A program made the position numbers and the translations under genes. This document shows, piece after piece, positions 1 through 13,133 of a stretch of DNA of 64,000 bases. The DNA is from Lagopus muta (lineage: Eukaryota; Chordata; Aves; Galliformes; Phasianidae): the NCBI RefSeq assembly GCF_023343835.1, contig NC_064435.1:82594134-82658133 (forward strand), given 5' to 3'. The notes beneath the pieces are model-generated. The model worked only from the letters and a program-made list of their open reading frames with translations, had not been told where the DNA came from and ran no database searches. Position 1 is the stretch's first letter. The number at the start of each line of letters is the position of its first letter.

Positions 1-2190
1 GGGGCTGTAATATGCTTTGCTCTATTGCTGTGGTTTTCCCTTTTATTAAAAGACTTTTTTTTTTTTTTGTGAGTACTGTTCTTCAAGGTGAGATGCAGGA
101 TGCAGTTGTAGAGCTGTGGTAGATGGCATGATTTAAGAATGAAGGGGTAAGAAAAGCTTAAGAGACTAAAAATCTATCAGATCAAGAAACATGGCTGAAA
201 ACTTTTAAGCTTTGCACCACAGCATCCTTCTATCTTGTCTTTTTCCCACTTGAGCTTTATCAGCTGGCCCAATGCAAGATACCACTTCTAGCAAGTCTCC
301 CGCTCTGCCTGTAGCTGGGTAAGACTGAAGTGTCCCTGCACTGTGTACAGATCTGGGGACAAGTTAAGATACCAAACTGATGGACCCAAGATCCAAAATG
401 ATCCTTTGAAACTGATTTTTCCTCTTAACCACTCTTCTGCACAGTCATCTGAGGTAGGATTGGGACTGCCCATCTTTCTAAGAGCTGCTCTAACTCAGCC
501 ACAGAACACTACTTTGATTCAAGATTAGATTTACAAGGTGAGATTATAGATTTTTTGCTCTACACCTGGGACCAATTATATTAACAAAACTGTTCCTTTT
601 GGCTTTAAAAAAGTTCATCTCTGTGGAAAATTCAGAGCAGATTTTTGACTATGCAGGTTATAATAGGATTTAGAAAATGTCTTCTCTGTTACGTGTCTTG
701 CAGCTGCCTTGTGCTCTCATATCCAACCTGGCTTTCCTGTGAGGCAATGGTTTGAAGTGTTTGCGGGCTTTTGTAGATGAGGGGAAGGAGTGGAAAGCAG
801 CTCCTTGGCTCAGTGCAGACTGGAATGGCAGCAGTTGCAGGACTGGCAATCCCCATTTGGATGAGCAGTCTGCTCCCTTGTGCTAGGTGCACAAACTATG
901 TGTTTGTAGCTCATCCTAGCATCCCAGCCAGGTCTCAGCTTTCTGTAAAACTGCTGTATCAGACAGCTATAAAGTCTGCTCTTGGCCATGTGTTTCTCTG
1001 TGCCTTTTTTCCTCCTGAAATTCTGAACTGCGCTGTTTTTTGCTACTAAGTTTTATACTGTGCCTCAGCTCCACTGGAGTTTAAATCCTTCCTTTGGGGG
1101 TGAAACTGCCTCCTGCTACGTGAATATTAGTGAAAAGCATTAGCATTTCATGCATAAATATGCTGTTTTGTTTCTTTCCCTCGAGCAGTTTTTGGTTGCC
1201 TTCTTGTAGGTATTAGAAGGAGAGATGATGCCAACAGGTTGGGAAGCGCAGCTCTGTCTTTCGTACGCTTTTCTCAAACCATTTTAAGAACAACGAAACA
1301 TATTCCTTTAACAGAAATTAGCTAAAAATTGTGGGCTAAAAGTTGTTCATCAGTCTTACCTCCCTTTTGGTAAATTCATCAGTTGTACCTCCCTTCACTG
1401 CTCATTCGACGTGCATCTCTCTGCTCAAGTCAGGCTCCCTTCCTGCCGCACTAACTGTGAAACACTCTCCAGATTTTCCTTGTTCTCTGTGCGGTTTGGA
1501 GTCTGCTGACACCACAGTTGATGGCCTGTGTGACCTCTTCTCCCTGCACCTCCTCACAAATTCCTTTCTTATCTGTCTTTTGCTCTGCTCCAGATTCCCT
1601 CCAGACCGTAGACCATACGTGTTTACAGATCCCGACTTTGTGCCTTCTAACAAAGCTGGCTTTCATCCTGGCACTGAGTAATGTGACTTTCCTCTTCTCC
1701 CCACAAAAACCCACTGTATACGCATGAAACCTTTAAACAGTGGCATCTGAAAGGTTTATACGTCATTCTCCATGTCTGTCTGCTTATATCATCAATGTTT
1801 TTATGAAGTAGTTGCTACACTTTTCTGAATCTGCTCTAGCTGTATTTTGACTAGACTGTGGTGACCTTCGGATTCTCTGCTCTGCATGTTTATACATCAC
1901 TAAATACGTTGTTGATGCTCAATAAGAGAATTCCACACCTTTGAAATTACTTTTACATGAGGAAGCAGCTTAAGAAAAATTTGTGGAATGAGAAATTGTC
2001 ACCTCTAAATTCCATGGAATTCAGCCACGGGGTGTTTAGGGCACAGTCGTACGATGATTATTGTCACCTTGTAGTTCTAGGTTACCACCTCACTTTGTCA
2101 TTCTTTTCTATGTGGATCAAACATTGTCCCTGGAAAGTTCCCTTGCTTTTTGAAGTTGCAGATCTCAGTGATTGCTGAGTTTGTGAATTT
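1..2190. other. Intergenic sequence, nothing recognised
   Basis: AT-rich sequence with only short chance ORFs and a T run near 55-68. I see no exon, promoter or repeat family that I can support. Confidence 0.6.
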
Positions 2191-2191
2191 G

Positions 2192-2346
2192 TTGCTCAGA
2201 GAAGCAGTGGGTGCCCCATCCCCAGGGCCAGGTTGGATGGGGCCCTGGGCAGCATGATCTGGTGGGTGGCAGCCCTGCCTCGGGTGGGGGGGTTGGAACT
2301 GGATCCTCTTTATGGTCACTTCCAAACTGAGCTGGTCTATGATATG
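2192..2346 (+). mobile_element. CR1 LINE 3' fragment
   Basis: It carries the CR1 3'-UTR wording GTGGGTGCCCCATCC, then CCAGGTTGGATGGGGCCCTGG and GGGTTGGAACTGGAT, ending in a decayed octamer TCTATGATATG. It is a 5'-truncated sense copy. Confidence 0.85.
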
Positions 2347-2349
2347 AAA

Positions 2350-4480
2350 TACTGGTACATTTTTGCCCGTTGAAATGACTTGATCTCACTGCAGCTTAGT
2401 TTTTTTTTTTCCCAGATGGATTGTATGGGGCAGCACCTTATTTTTTGGGGGTGATACTCAGCTCCAAGAAGAGCTCTGCTGTGGCAAACTTCAGACCTGC
2501 AAGAAATCCTATTGTTTGTCAATGGGAGAGGCCCCACCTCAGCTGTAATTAAAGCCCAGCTCATGTCATGACTCTGTTGGCATCCTGAGTGAAGCTGGTG
2601 TTCCCTGAGATTGAAGATTATCTGTTTCTTTTGCTGCTAGTCCTTTGAACTTCCTGTGGTCAGGGATTCCTAGTGTTTTAAACTAGAATAACAATTATGA
2701 AACTGTCCCATCTCATCTGGCCGGGTTCGTGTCTAATTAACTTTAACAAGAGTCATAATTTTAAAAGTGATTTCTCAAAAGCATTATAACTTAGGACAAT
2801 TAAGTCTTGAGAGAAAGAGCGCGAGACAGGGAGGGGAGAAAAACAGAGGCACTCCTTGGGGCAGGGCACTTCATGAGTATTAAACGGCTGTGACTCATTC
2901 CTGCCTCTAGTCCCAGCACAAGTAAGACCTTTTGAATAAGTTCTGCCTGCTAGATAAAAACTTGTTTGCAGGTGCAAAAATCCTACAGCACATGTTGGAA
3001 CAAGCACCTTTATGGGCTGCTCCCATTTAAAACAATTACACAGAAATGGATTTATTTTTCAATCTGTTGGTGCAGTTTTTTTAGTTGTGGAAACTTGTCA
3101 AAGTCTGCAGAAAGAGGGGAGAAAGGGGAAGGAAATGCAGGCCAAAGAATGAATGAATTAACTCATTTGCCCTTGTGGAGCAGGATGTTTTTATTATTAT
3201 TATGCATGAAATGTGTATTAGTATGTATGGAACAAATCCATCAGTCTATTTGATGGGCAAAACCTGATCTTTTTGAGGATGTGAAGCCAGCAAGGAGACT
3301 GCTCATGTTCCAGCACGAGCGAGCCCTTGCTCTGACTTGTGTCACCACCAGCGCTGGTGGAGATGGGCTCTTGCTGGAACAGCACTTAACAGCCACACTG
3401 TGTGCCCTCAAGGCTGGCTCTGCACCTATGCAGGGCAGTGAAGGCTTTCACTGCTCCCACTGAAGCCACACCAGCAGCTGCTTCCACACCAGGGATGTTG
3501 GATCCTTACAGAGGGCAGGGAGATGGTGGCAGGGAGGGCTGCAGACGTTGTGCGTCCTTATGGTGATTACCATCAGTTGTGCAGAGCATGCCCACACTGC
3601 AACCAAAGGTGCATCTGCAATATGGGTGAACTCCATCGGGCTGCTCTCTGTGGGGTTGGCTTGGGTGGCAGTGGCAGCATGACAGTAGCAATGTAGCAGC
3701 AGCATGGAGCTGCCCCAGCCTGCTCGAGATGTATACTTCCTTAAAAATACTGAACAGTTGTGGCTTGACTTCAGGCTCTGCCTCACAGTCATGTTTTCTC
3801 CCCTTGCTGAGAAGTCAAGGATTTCAGCCATTGAGTGCTTTAGATCCTCCAGTGCTTTTACATCCTTCAGCTGTTCTAACAGCTCCTAGCTGCCCTGTAG
3901 GAGAGTGTTCATCTACTTCAGATGAAGCAACACAGTGAAACGAGTATCTTGGCACGACGAGACTAAAAGCAAACCTACACCATTGCTGGGTTTCTCAGAA
4001 GGTAAACGCTGACACGTAGGAAAGAAAAATCTGAGCTACCATGTGGCAGAGTGTCTTGTGTCCCTGAAGCCAGGAACTGGGAATTTTGTGCCCTCTGGGA
4101 GGGAGCTGGTTGGCTGCCTCTGTGTGAGAGCCTGGGGCAAACCAGCATGAATGTGGTATGGACACCACGAGGACCAGGAGTGAAACAGAGTAAACTGCTA
4201 TGATAGCACGCAAGTATGCTAAGGATGATGCTTAATAGTTTTACAGCTTGTATTCTATAAGTGATGAACATGAATTTTTTTTTTTTTTTTTTAAGTTGTG
4301 GATTAATTTGCTTGAAGAAGCTGATCTTATGGCCTTTGGAATAAGTAACATTCCATGGTAGGTATGCTGTTTGTGCTGTTATCAAACCTCTCTGGTGAAA
4401 GCTTTATTACATGAATGAGATGAGGGTGATTGGGAATAGCCTACATGGATCTCCAAGATTGTATTATGAATCATAATGAT
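2350..4480. other. Intergenic sequence, nothing recognised
   Basis: It contains a T run at about 4275-4292. Several short overlapping ORFs look like chance; none resembles a known protein. Confidence 0.55.
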
Positions 4481-4481
4481 G

Positions 4482-4690
4482 TAGGCACTATGGGACTCTA
4501 GAGGTCTCTCATCCCACCCCTATCCAAAGCAGAGCAGATTACCCAGGGTCTTGTCCAGTTGGATTTTGAGTATCTCCAAGCTGGAAACTCCACAGCCCCC
4601 CTGGATATTTACTGCAGTGTTTACCCTCACTGTAAATTAATTTTCCCTACTGAGATGAAATTTCTCACTTGAGCAACATCTTTGTATCCT
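4482..4690 (-). mobile_element. CR1 LINE 3' fragment, antisense
   Basis: Read on the minus strand it shows degenerate CR1 wording: GAGACTCCACAG-like and AAATCCAACTGGACAAGACC elements and the ACCTCTAGAGTCC end. It has diverged, so the limits are approximate. Confidence 0.75.
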
Positions 4691-5029
4691 AACTGGAACA
4701 TACTGGTCTAAATGAGCGGATTAGTAGATGAGTATATGAAAATAACTGTCTTCTTTGTTGAGCTTGATGAGATAATATTGTATTTGGAGGCCCTTATAAG
4801 CACAGTTCTTCTAGATTTATTCTGCCGTGTATCTGATTTACCACTTTTGTCAGTGACATGGAGGTGGAGCAAGAACTCACCCTCATCAAGTCTGCAGCTG
4901 ACACCAAACACCATGATGATGGGGACAGCCATCATCATGGACTGCCACTCAGAGGAACCTGGGCAGCTGGAGGAATGGGCCAACAGGAACCTTATAAAAT
5001 TTTCTGTAGTTTGCTCTGGCAGGGAGGAA

Positions 5030-5480
5030 GATCAAGAGCCTGAAGCAGCCTGGGCTACATCAGAAGGAGCATGGACAATGTATTGAGAGGAGTTAAATTG
5101 AGAGTATTCCCTTCTATATAGTGTTAATTAGATCTCATTTACAATCTTGCATCCAAATTTCAGCCCTGTTGCAAGAACTAAGTTTATAAAGTTGCTGCTA
5201 AGCCCTCTTAATGTTTAGTATTTGGATATCAGCCCTGTGAGGAAAGGCTGGTGGACCAGGACTTGTCCAGACCAGGGGTGAAATATCTTCATGAAGTAAA
5301 GAGCAGCCTCCACTAGCTATGAGGCAGTTATCAGAGTCACCAAATCTCCTCACAGTGGTATGTGTGGTAGGAGGAAAACAGACAGTGGACAAGAGGAGGT
5401 CAAATGGGAGATAAAGAACCTTCTGCTATGAGATCAACAAGCAGTGGAACAGACTGCACAGTGAGGCTGTGCAGGCACCA
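5030..5480 (+). mobile_element. Old, diverged CR1 LINE fragment
   Basis: Scattered matches to the CR1 3' region occur in the right order: GGCTACATCAGAAGGAGCAT, ATCTTGCATCCAAATTTCAG, CCCTGTGAGGAAAGGCTG, and GTGGAACAGACTGCACAG. Identity is low, so the call and limits are tentative. The ORF at 4712-5086 overlaps its start and is not a gene. Confidence 0.55.
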
Positions 5481-5984
5481 TCCATGGATGTGTCCAACTC
5501 TGGCACTGAGGAGCTCCCTTCAGGCACAGTGTATTGCACCACTTTCCATACAGCAGCACCAGGTGCTCCTGCCTCTCCTGGAAGATCCAGATCTTGTTCT
5601 TATCTGCATCAAAGGAGAGTGCATTAGCTACAGAAATACAAGAAAGCACAGTGTTATAAACAGCTGCCCAGTCCATAATTATTGTCTTATTGCTTTCTCA
5701 CAGACAAGACTGGCACTTTTTCAAAGATGTGGCTAGAGTCTGTCCTGGAGGGGAGGACGTACCTGGCATGAAACTGGCAGGACTAGACTTATTCATAATT
5801 TAAACTCATACTACAGAGTAGTGTGGACAAGTGAAGTTTTATCCCATTGAGGGAAATCATGTCTACAGCACGTAACATAGCATGGTCTTTCTTTATCTGC
5901 TTACAGCTGTTCTGAAGACTACCTCATGGCAATCTAGAGCTTCCTCACGAAGGGAGTAAAGGGGCAGCACTGATCTTTACTCTC

Positions 5985-6260
5985 TGGTGACAGCAACAGG
6001 ACCCGAGGGAATGGCATGAGGCTGCAGCAGGGGAGGGTCAGATGGAGTCTAAGAAAAGCTTTTTCTCCAGAGGTCAGTGGGTATGGAACAGGCTGCCCAG
6101 GGCAGTGGGCACGGCCTCAAGTGCTGGAGTTCCAGAAGCATTTAGACAACACTTTTAGATGCAGGGGCTGGATTTTGGGTAGTCCTGTGTGGAGCCAGGA
6201 GTTCGACTTAATGGTCCTTGTGGGGCCCTTTCAACTCAGACTATTCTATGATTCTATGAT
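5985..6260 (+). mobile_element. CR1 LINE 3' end
   Basis: A sense copy with ATGGAACAGGCTGCCCAGGG, GTGCTGGAGTTCCAGAAGCA and a perfect terminal ATTCTATGATTCTATGAT. It is the best-preserved CR1 3' terminus in the window. Confidence 0.92.
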
Positions 6261-6261
6261 A

Positions 6262-9200
6262 CGTGAGCATGTTAAACCTGCTAAAATGCATGTACAAGGA
6301 GGCATTGTTACATTGAGGTGATCTTGTTTCCTACAATGTCATTCAGAGGTATTTCCCAAGAATCCACACAGAAAATAAGACCTCAGAGCTGTTGCAATAA
6401 GGTTAATGTGTAATGACCTTTTTCTTCCCTGTTTCCTATCAACTTCTTTTGAATTGATGTTAGCCTCAATAATCATGCAAGAGATTTGCATTTTTATGGA
6501 AACAGCTATATCCTACAGCGATCTAAGTCTTCCTCACAGAAAGGTGGATCTGAGCAGAAAAAGAAGAAATTAAGTCATATTTTTATTTCCTTACATGTCT
6601 GATTTAGAGCTACTCACATAGAGAAGACATTGTAGATGTTGAAAGATATATCTAAATCAAATGCGGAGCTGGGAAGAAAACATTAATGCAAAGTAAGTTC
6701 CTTAGCATCTCATCTCCTGTCAGGGTTCTAATCTTCTGGTCTCTTTATCAGACTGTTATGATTGCATGCAGCGCAGAAAGAGAAGGCAGAAAATTAAATG
6801 TAATAGTTTTGTTTTTAAATACAAGATTTGTGAAGGTGTTTGGGGAAAGAAGGCAAAGTGCACCAGCTCTTGAACATGGAACAACACAGGAGCAATAATT
6901 GAGGACCGAGAAGGAAGAGAACATTTCGTTGTAAGTCTGAGTGAAATTTATACATCTTAGGAGCTGTGGTAATCACAGGTGGTTCACAATTCTCAGTGGC
7001 TGCCTCATGGTATTCTGGTCTTGCTGATATGACCTCTCAAGTTTACAGGGGGTTATGGTGCTGTCTCTGCATTTGTAATGGAGAGGAATACCATTGTCAT
7101 AAAAGAGCCTCCCATTTTTGTCTTTCTGCTTAACATGACTCAGCTGGATAGAAGAGAAAGGCAACCACTTTTCACTTCTGAATTCGGCTTTAGAGAGTTG
7201 CGGATGTGTGTGGCAGGGGGAGGCTGCCTCTTTTTTCCTTCACTGCATACTTTATGGTAACAAAATTCCCTGTTCACTATACAAATCACAAATCCCTGAT
7301 CATAACAAAAAGTCTTCTAGGAAACTTCCTTATGTCAAGTTGTACATGTTCAAAAAGGCTTTCTCGGCACAAAACAATTCCTAATGCAGCTCTCACTGCA
7401 TAGCCAGGTTCTTTTGTTTGCATACCCAACATACTGGTTGGCTCTATGAGCAAGCACAGCTAGAGCACACAATGCTGTGATAGCATCTGAAGTTTGTGGA
7501 GTGGGAATCTTGGTAAGAAGGTTTCCATTTCTTCCAGGAGATAAATCACCCTCCATAGCCTTGGGGTTTTGGAGAAGAAAATCATCTTGTAAGGATGACA
7601 CCTCCACTTCTCAGTTGGAAGAAGAAGAGCTTCTGGCATGGTGAAGAGCTAAATCTTTATCTTTCCTGTTTGGTATCAAAATAGCTTTGGTATGCCCCAC
7701 AACTGAACATGAAACAAGTCTGCTTGCAAAAATTAATGCAAACTGAGCTAACTGCCATCCTTTTTTATATATTAGATCAAATTCTCCACTGTCCTCCACA
7801 GCCTGCAGCCATTATACTCTGTAAAAGTTCAGCACAGGGGAGATGTGCTTGCAAATCTGTTTAAAAAGTCCTACTTTTCTCCATTAAGTTGGTAAAGATA
7901 TTTAGGATCTTTATAACTGCTCTGATCTGGTTTTCCTTCTTACAAGTTACAAGGTACTTGTAATTACGGTGGTAGCATTTTAATAAGACTATCAGTGCCT
8001 CAAGCCAATGCCATAACCCAGTTGTTTGACATGCTGGGATGACAAGCATCTGTTATAATGCTCAGCCTTGCTAATGGAAGATTCATGCTAATGAGGGGAA
8101 ACCCTGGCTGTCTATAGACCTACTGTTGCAGCTCCCATTTGATCCTTCACTCCCATTTCCAAGAATGAGCAGAAGAAAGGGATGGGTGTCAGTCATGCTC
8201 TTCATCCCTTTGGGCTCACAGGTACCTGGATGCAAATCAGAGCAGCTCTGGTGTGAAGTGGCTGTGAAGTTTCCTGGAGAGCTTCCCGTCCCATTTCTGA
8301 CTCTGTGTGCAGCTGCACTGCAATATCTAACACCAAATATCAAACTGAATAATGAGGGAAGATGCACTCCTCAACAAAATATGAACTTTTGGTAATAATT
8401 CATCCTCACAAATGAATGCATATTGCATGCATGTTATTTGGCTGAAGAAATGTTTGACCCACTACGACACAACAGCTAGGCAGAAATAGCCTCCTATTGC
8501 TGCCAGCGCTATTAAGTACCTTCCTATAAACTTCTCAAGCTCTGGCAAATGCCAGCAGGTGTTGATGAAACATCATTGTAAAGGGAATTTTTAAAGGAAC
8601 AGAAATAATGCATCATTACATAATTGACCTTGTACTGTCACTGTTAGGTTTCTCTGCTTGCAGCAACACAAACTCAGGAGCTGTGTAGAAAATATTGCAT
8701 GAACAATCAGTCATGGCAGGACCCTGGTGGGAAAGGGATGTCACATGCCATTCTCCTTCACCTGAAGCAAAGCAGCAAGGCATCCTGAAACTTTTTGTCT
8801 GAGTAGTCAGTCAGGTTCGGCAAGGATGACACATCCTTCACCACACCCTTTACTTTTGCATGGTAGAGAAAGAATTTTGCAGACCTAGGATGCATTTTCT
8901 CCTTGAATTCAAGAAGGTTGCTTTTTTTTTTTTTTTCCCCTTACTAGAAACTAGTAGTGTAATATTGTCTAAAAAGAGCACAGATGGTGTTCAGGTGCCT
9001 GGGAATGGCAGCCCTTTGCAGACAATCCTGGGCTTGGCTAGTTACAGGATGATATGGAAAATCTCATGTCAGTCATTCCCTGTCCTTCCCAGCCCCTCCA
9101 AACACTCACTGGGGCATACCTACCTTTTCAGATGGATTATGCTGCAGGGCATTATAAATCTGCCCATAATTAGACAACAGTTGAGTGAATATAAGATATC

Positions 9201-11190
9201 TTGGAGTAAGTTGTCTAAGTTCTCTAGCTTTGTTATTAGTGACATTTCAGACTGTAGTTGCTGTAGAGGTGTTGCTGCTGGTGCCAGCTGGCGAACCTCT
9301 TTTCCCACTAAGAGAGAAGGTCAGAGTAAAGACTTGGGATTTTGAGGTCAAGTGAAGTGAGGAAGTGAAAATTCCTGGGACTGGCCTTCATTTCCTCAGA
9401 AACAGAGACTTTGTGAGTGCTGCCACTCAGGCTAAGCTGTCGCTTCCCAGGCAGTCATTGCACAGGAGGGATGATGCACAGCAATCACGCTACAGAGATA
9501 CGTACCCAGATAAGTGGCTTGCACGTGCAGACTTGTCCTCGCTACGCAGAACTGTAGGAGGTAGGAACACGGAAGTCACATTCTGTCTTACCATGACGAT
9601 TTGGTATTTGTTTGGAATTCTAGACCTATTTTTCATAAGCAACAATAACAAAAATCAATCGCCAGGCCATATTCACATTGCTGTTTTGAACGTCAGCTAC
9701 CATCAGTTATCAGCGTGTTTCAGCTATTTCAAATATATTTGGTTCTTCTCCATGTGAGGAACGTATCAAAGAGAAGATGGTATTAAATAAGCTCACAAGA
9801 TGGCATGTGAAGTAGGATGGGATGGCAGCTGCTGTTATAAGCTAATTAACAAGCCATGGAGAGGAATTCAGCTTATGAATATCCCCCTGGTATAGACAGA
9901 GACAGTCACCTCAGGTAGCACCATGAATAATAAAAAACCCACTACCCAGTATTTGAAGCCTGAAACACAGTTTTTGGGTATATCACTTGGGGCTGAGAAA
10001 TCATTTTCCACAAAACCTAAAGAGAGAGAGAATGCATAGCCCTAGTGTTATGAATAAAGCAGCTTCCCTCTGTTCACTGATCTGGCATTTAGACACAACC
10101 GTATCATCTTCACATCCATGTAGTGGCATTCTGTTAATTTATGCAGTTCCAGAGGAGGTGAGTTAGGATACAGGACTGCAGAACAGACCACAGCTCTTGC
10201 TTTCAGAAGCAAGGAGGGAATATTACGTCTACTTTAGACTGACTTGCTTAAAGACAGTCTTCTAAGACCCAGACAGTTTTCATGAATCCATGTATTAAGA
10301 AACAGAACTCTATATTCTAGGAGCAGTGAAGCAAGGTCAAAGATGTATCTTCAAATTATGACTCCAATGTTTTCCCACAGTAAGTAGAGTTTTAAGCTAT
10401 GCCCACGTCACTTGTTATTGTTTCAAGATAACCAATTTCACCAATTCCACCTCCAGATAGCACCTACAAAAATTTGCTTTGTTTCAGCAAAATAAAAATA
10501 GCTGTATTTACTGATTTCTACTGCCTATGCATGAAAGTAGCTCGCATGGGAGCACTGAGCTGTTCTCAGTGTCAGTTCAGTATTATTCTCTCCTCTGAAT
10601 TCCAGAGGGGCTAATTGTGCAAGAAGGACCAACAGAATCCATTTGCTACTTAAGCACATTTTTCAACATGTCCAGGTAACAATGACTCATTTGGGCCTCT
10701 GGGTGTATCATATACATGCTGTCTCCATCACAAATAATGGAGTGTCTCACTGAGCTGGCACACTAGACCAAGCTGAAAAAGGTGGGGCTGATTGGAGGTG
10801 GTGCTAAAACTCAGCAAGAATGCCAAATCACTGTAATACTTGCAGATTTCTAAATACCCATACATATAAACAGACAACTTTCAAAGGGACCTGCTGAAAA
10901 AAAATGCTTACCATTTGTGTATTTATAAATGCATCAGCTCTTGAAAAATCTGACTTTTAAATATGCAGGTGTCACGAATGCAGTGATCTCTATATCTGCG
11001 CAGTGAAAACCTGGACTGTATCTGTCGTTCTTACTCAGTCTTACTGTTTTTGTATTCTGCTCCCTGATGACTTGGAGTGTAACGTCAAATCATCAACTCG
11101 TGCAGATTTGTTCAAAAAAGCACCCCAAATCCACATGAATACATAAACCTGTATCAATCAATCGATACATGCGCTGCTACGTAATGATTC
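6262..11190. other. Intergenic sequence, nothing recognised
   Basis: Nearly 5 kb without an identifiable gene. It contains a T run at 8922-8936 and ORFs of at most 161 codons that have low-complexity or random composition. No CpG island, tRNA or recognisable repeat family was seen. Confidence 0.55.
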
Positions 11191-11235
11191 AATAGTACAG
11201 AATACAATATGGAATATACAAATATTACAAATACA

Positions 11236-11299
<64 letters not shown>

Positions 11300-11349
11300 T
11301 ATACAAATACAAATATACAATACAAATAGTACAGAATTCCAATATGGAA
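11191..11349. repeat. AT dinucleotide array flanked by direct repeats
   Basis: An interrupted AT array (about 11237-11304, with two single-base breaks) is flanked by near-identical direct repeats of about 24 bp: AATAGTACAGAAT...CAATATGGAA at 11191-11214 and again at 11325-11349. ATACAAAT units adjoin the array on both sides. Short repetitive ORFs predicted here are artefacts of the repeat. Confidence 0.9.
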
Positions 11350-11560
11350 GTCACTGTGTGACTTCACAACTAATGGCCAACTTGCATTTTGCTACTTCGT
11401 AGTACTCCGTACAGCCCCAGGCAACATCATATTTGCTCAGAACAGCTCTTAGCTTCCACTGTGCTGCATCCACCACCACCTGCAGCAGCAGGTTAGGTTC
11501 TTCTGTCATTTACAGCGGCACTGCAGAGGATTGCTCTCTTTCAGTTGTTTTTTGAATCAG

Positions 11561-11613
11561 ATGTGTCAAACACATGAAGTGTTGAGATGTGTCAAACACA
11601 TCAAGTGTTTGAG
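11561..11613. repeat. Two-copy tandem repeat of 26/27 bp with internal hairpin
   Basis: ATGTGTCAAACACATGAAGT... at 11561-11586 is followed at once by a second copy at 11587-11613 with two differences. In each copy ATGTGT and ACACAT are inverted repeats around a CAA loop. Confidence 0.85.
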
Positions 11614-12117
11614 TTGGGATGTGGTTTATCACTCAGATCTAAAATACCAAGAAAATAATTGGCGCAGGAAAGATAGAAAAGGGCCCAAGAATTTACAGAT
11701 GTGGATGACTTACATAGCTGGCTGGCTGTGCGGCACTTTGAGATGAATGCCTTGGCAGATTTACCCATGAGTGACAGATACTTCTTAAAATTTGACCATC
11801 TTTCCTCAGCTTTCTAACATCAAGGTCAAGTGGCCAGAACAGCTGATGAAGTGCAGTTAAACACAGGTAAGAAACGGTTCCAAGTTGGTCCTTGAGACAA
11901 AGCAGCAGTCAGTGGCTGAGAATGAAGGAGCTGCTGGGCATCCTACAGCAAACTGCCTTTGCTGACATTCTGCACACACCCAAATGTGTTAGAGCAATTT
12001 TGTCTCTGGCATCTGACATTTTTCACTTTTTAAAACTAAACTTTCAGGCATCAAGAAAGCCATCCATGGATGTGATGGTTTCAGGGCCTTTTTAGAAATG
12101 GACTGGGCTTGGAATAT
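11614..12117. other. Intergenic sequence, nothing recognised
   Basis: Short stretch between a small tandem repeat and a CR1 copy. No exon or regulatory element identified. Confidence 0.55.
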
Positions 12118-12660
12118 TGGCAGTGCTTCTGCCTGGAGGACCTCTGGTGAAGTCACATCTGGAGTACCCTGTCCAGTTTAGGGCTCCTCTGTCCAAGAAA
12201 GATGGGGAACTTCTAAAGAGAGTCCAGTGGAGGGCCACCAAGATGATGAGGGTTCTGAAGCATCTCCACTGTGAGGAAAGGCTGAGAGACCTGGGGCTGT
12301 TCTGCTTGGAGGAGTGAAGACTGAGTGGGGATCTCAACACTGTTTATAAACATCTGAAGCGCAGGAGCCAAATGGATGAGACCAGGCTCTTTTCAGTGGT
12401 GTGCAGCAATAGAGCAAGGAACAGTGGGCAGAAACTGGAATAGCGGAAGTTCTATCTGAACGTGTAGAAAAACTTCTTTACTTTGGGGGTGACAGAGCAC
12501 TGGAGCAGGCTGCCCAGAGAGGCTGCGGAGTCTCCTTCAATGGAGAGATTCAAAACCTGCCTGGATACTTTCCTGTGCAACCTGCTTTAGCAGGAGGTTG
12601 GACTCGATGATTTCCAGAGGTCCCTTCCAACACCTACAACTTTGTGATTCTGTGATTCCA
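12118..12660 (+). mobile_element. CR1 LINE 3' copy upstream of the DSP promoter
   Basis: A sense copy about 540 bp long with well-kept CR1 wording: AAGTCACATCTGGAGTACCC, TGTGAGGAAAGGCTGAGAGA, GACAGAGCACTGGAGCAGGC, GAGGTCCCTTCCAACACC, and a terminal TTGTGATTCTGTGATTCC. The ORFs in it are remnants of the end of CR1 ORF2 or chance. It ends 300 bp before the CpG island. Confidence 0.93.
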
Positions 12661-13133
12661 GTGTGTCTGTGAACTGGTGGAACCATTTATACTGCTTTCC
12701 AATGGGCACATCAGCGGGGAGATGGCTGCTGTGTGCAGAGCACGCTCGTCCATGGTATAACCACGCTGACTGAACAGGTGCTGTCTTTGTTGAGTTCAAG
12801 TTGCCTTCCGGAGTCGTACCTTGGTATTCGGAATCGTTGGTGCACCTACAGCTATCGTCACCACAGCGCTCTGGAGGCCACGCAGTACCATGAGGAAAGC
12901 GGTAGATTTCGCCTAAATTCGATCGGAAGTTTTTAATGAGGCCACAACGTCCGCACCGAGAACTCGTGAAGGAACCAAAGCAGTCAGCGAGCCCGGCCGG
13001 GGCCACGCCGGTGCAGAGGGCGGGGTGGGAAAGCGCCGGGCCGGGCTGAAAGCGAGGCGGCTCCACGCCCCGCACCGCCGCTTAAAACCGCCGTCGAAAG
13101 GTGTGGCTTCGCCTTTCCTGTGCCGGCGGGGAG

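Noticed and set aside
8860..9345. 161-codon open frame in the upstream region
   Set aside because: It runs through a T tract (a run of Phe codons) and shows no domain, conserved motif or codon pattern; it is probably chance.
11154..11367. Minus-strand frames rich in Tyr and Ile
   Set aside because: They are translations of the AT microsatellite.
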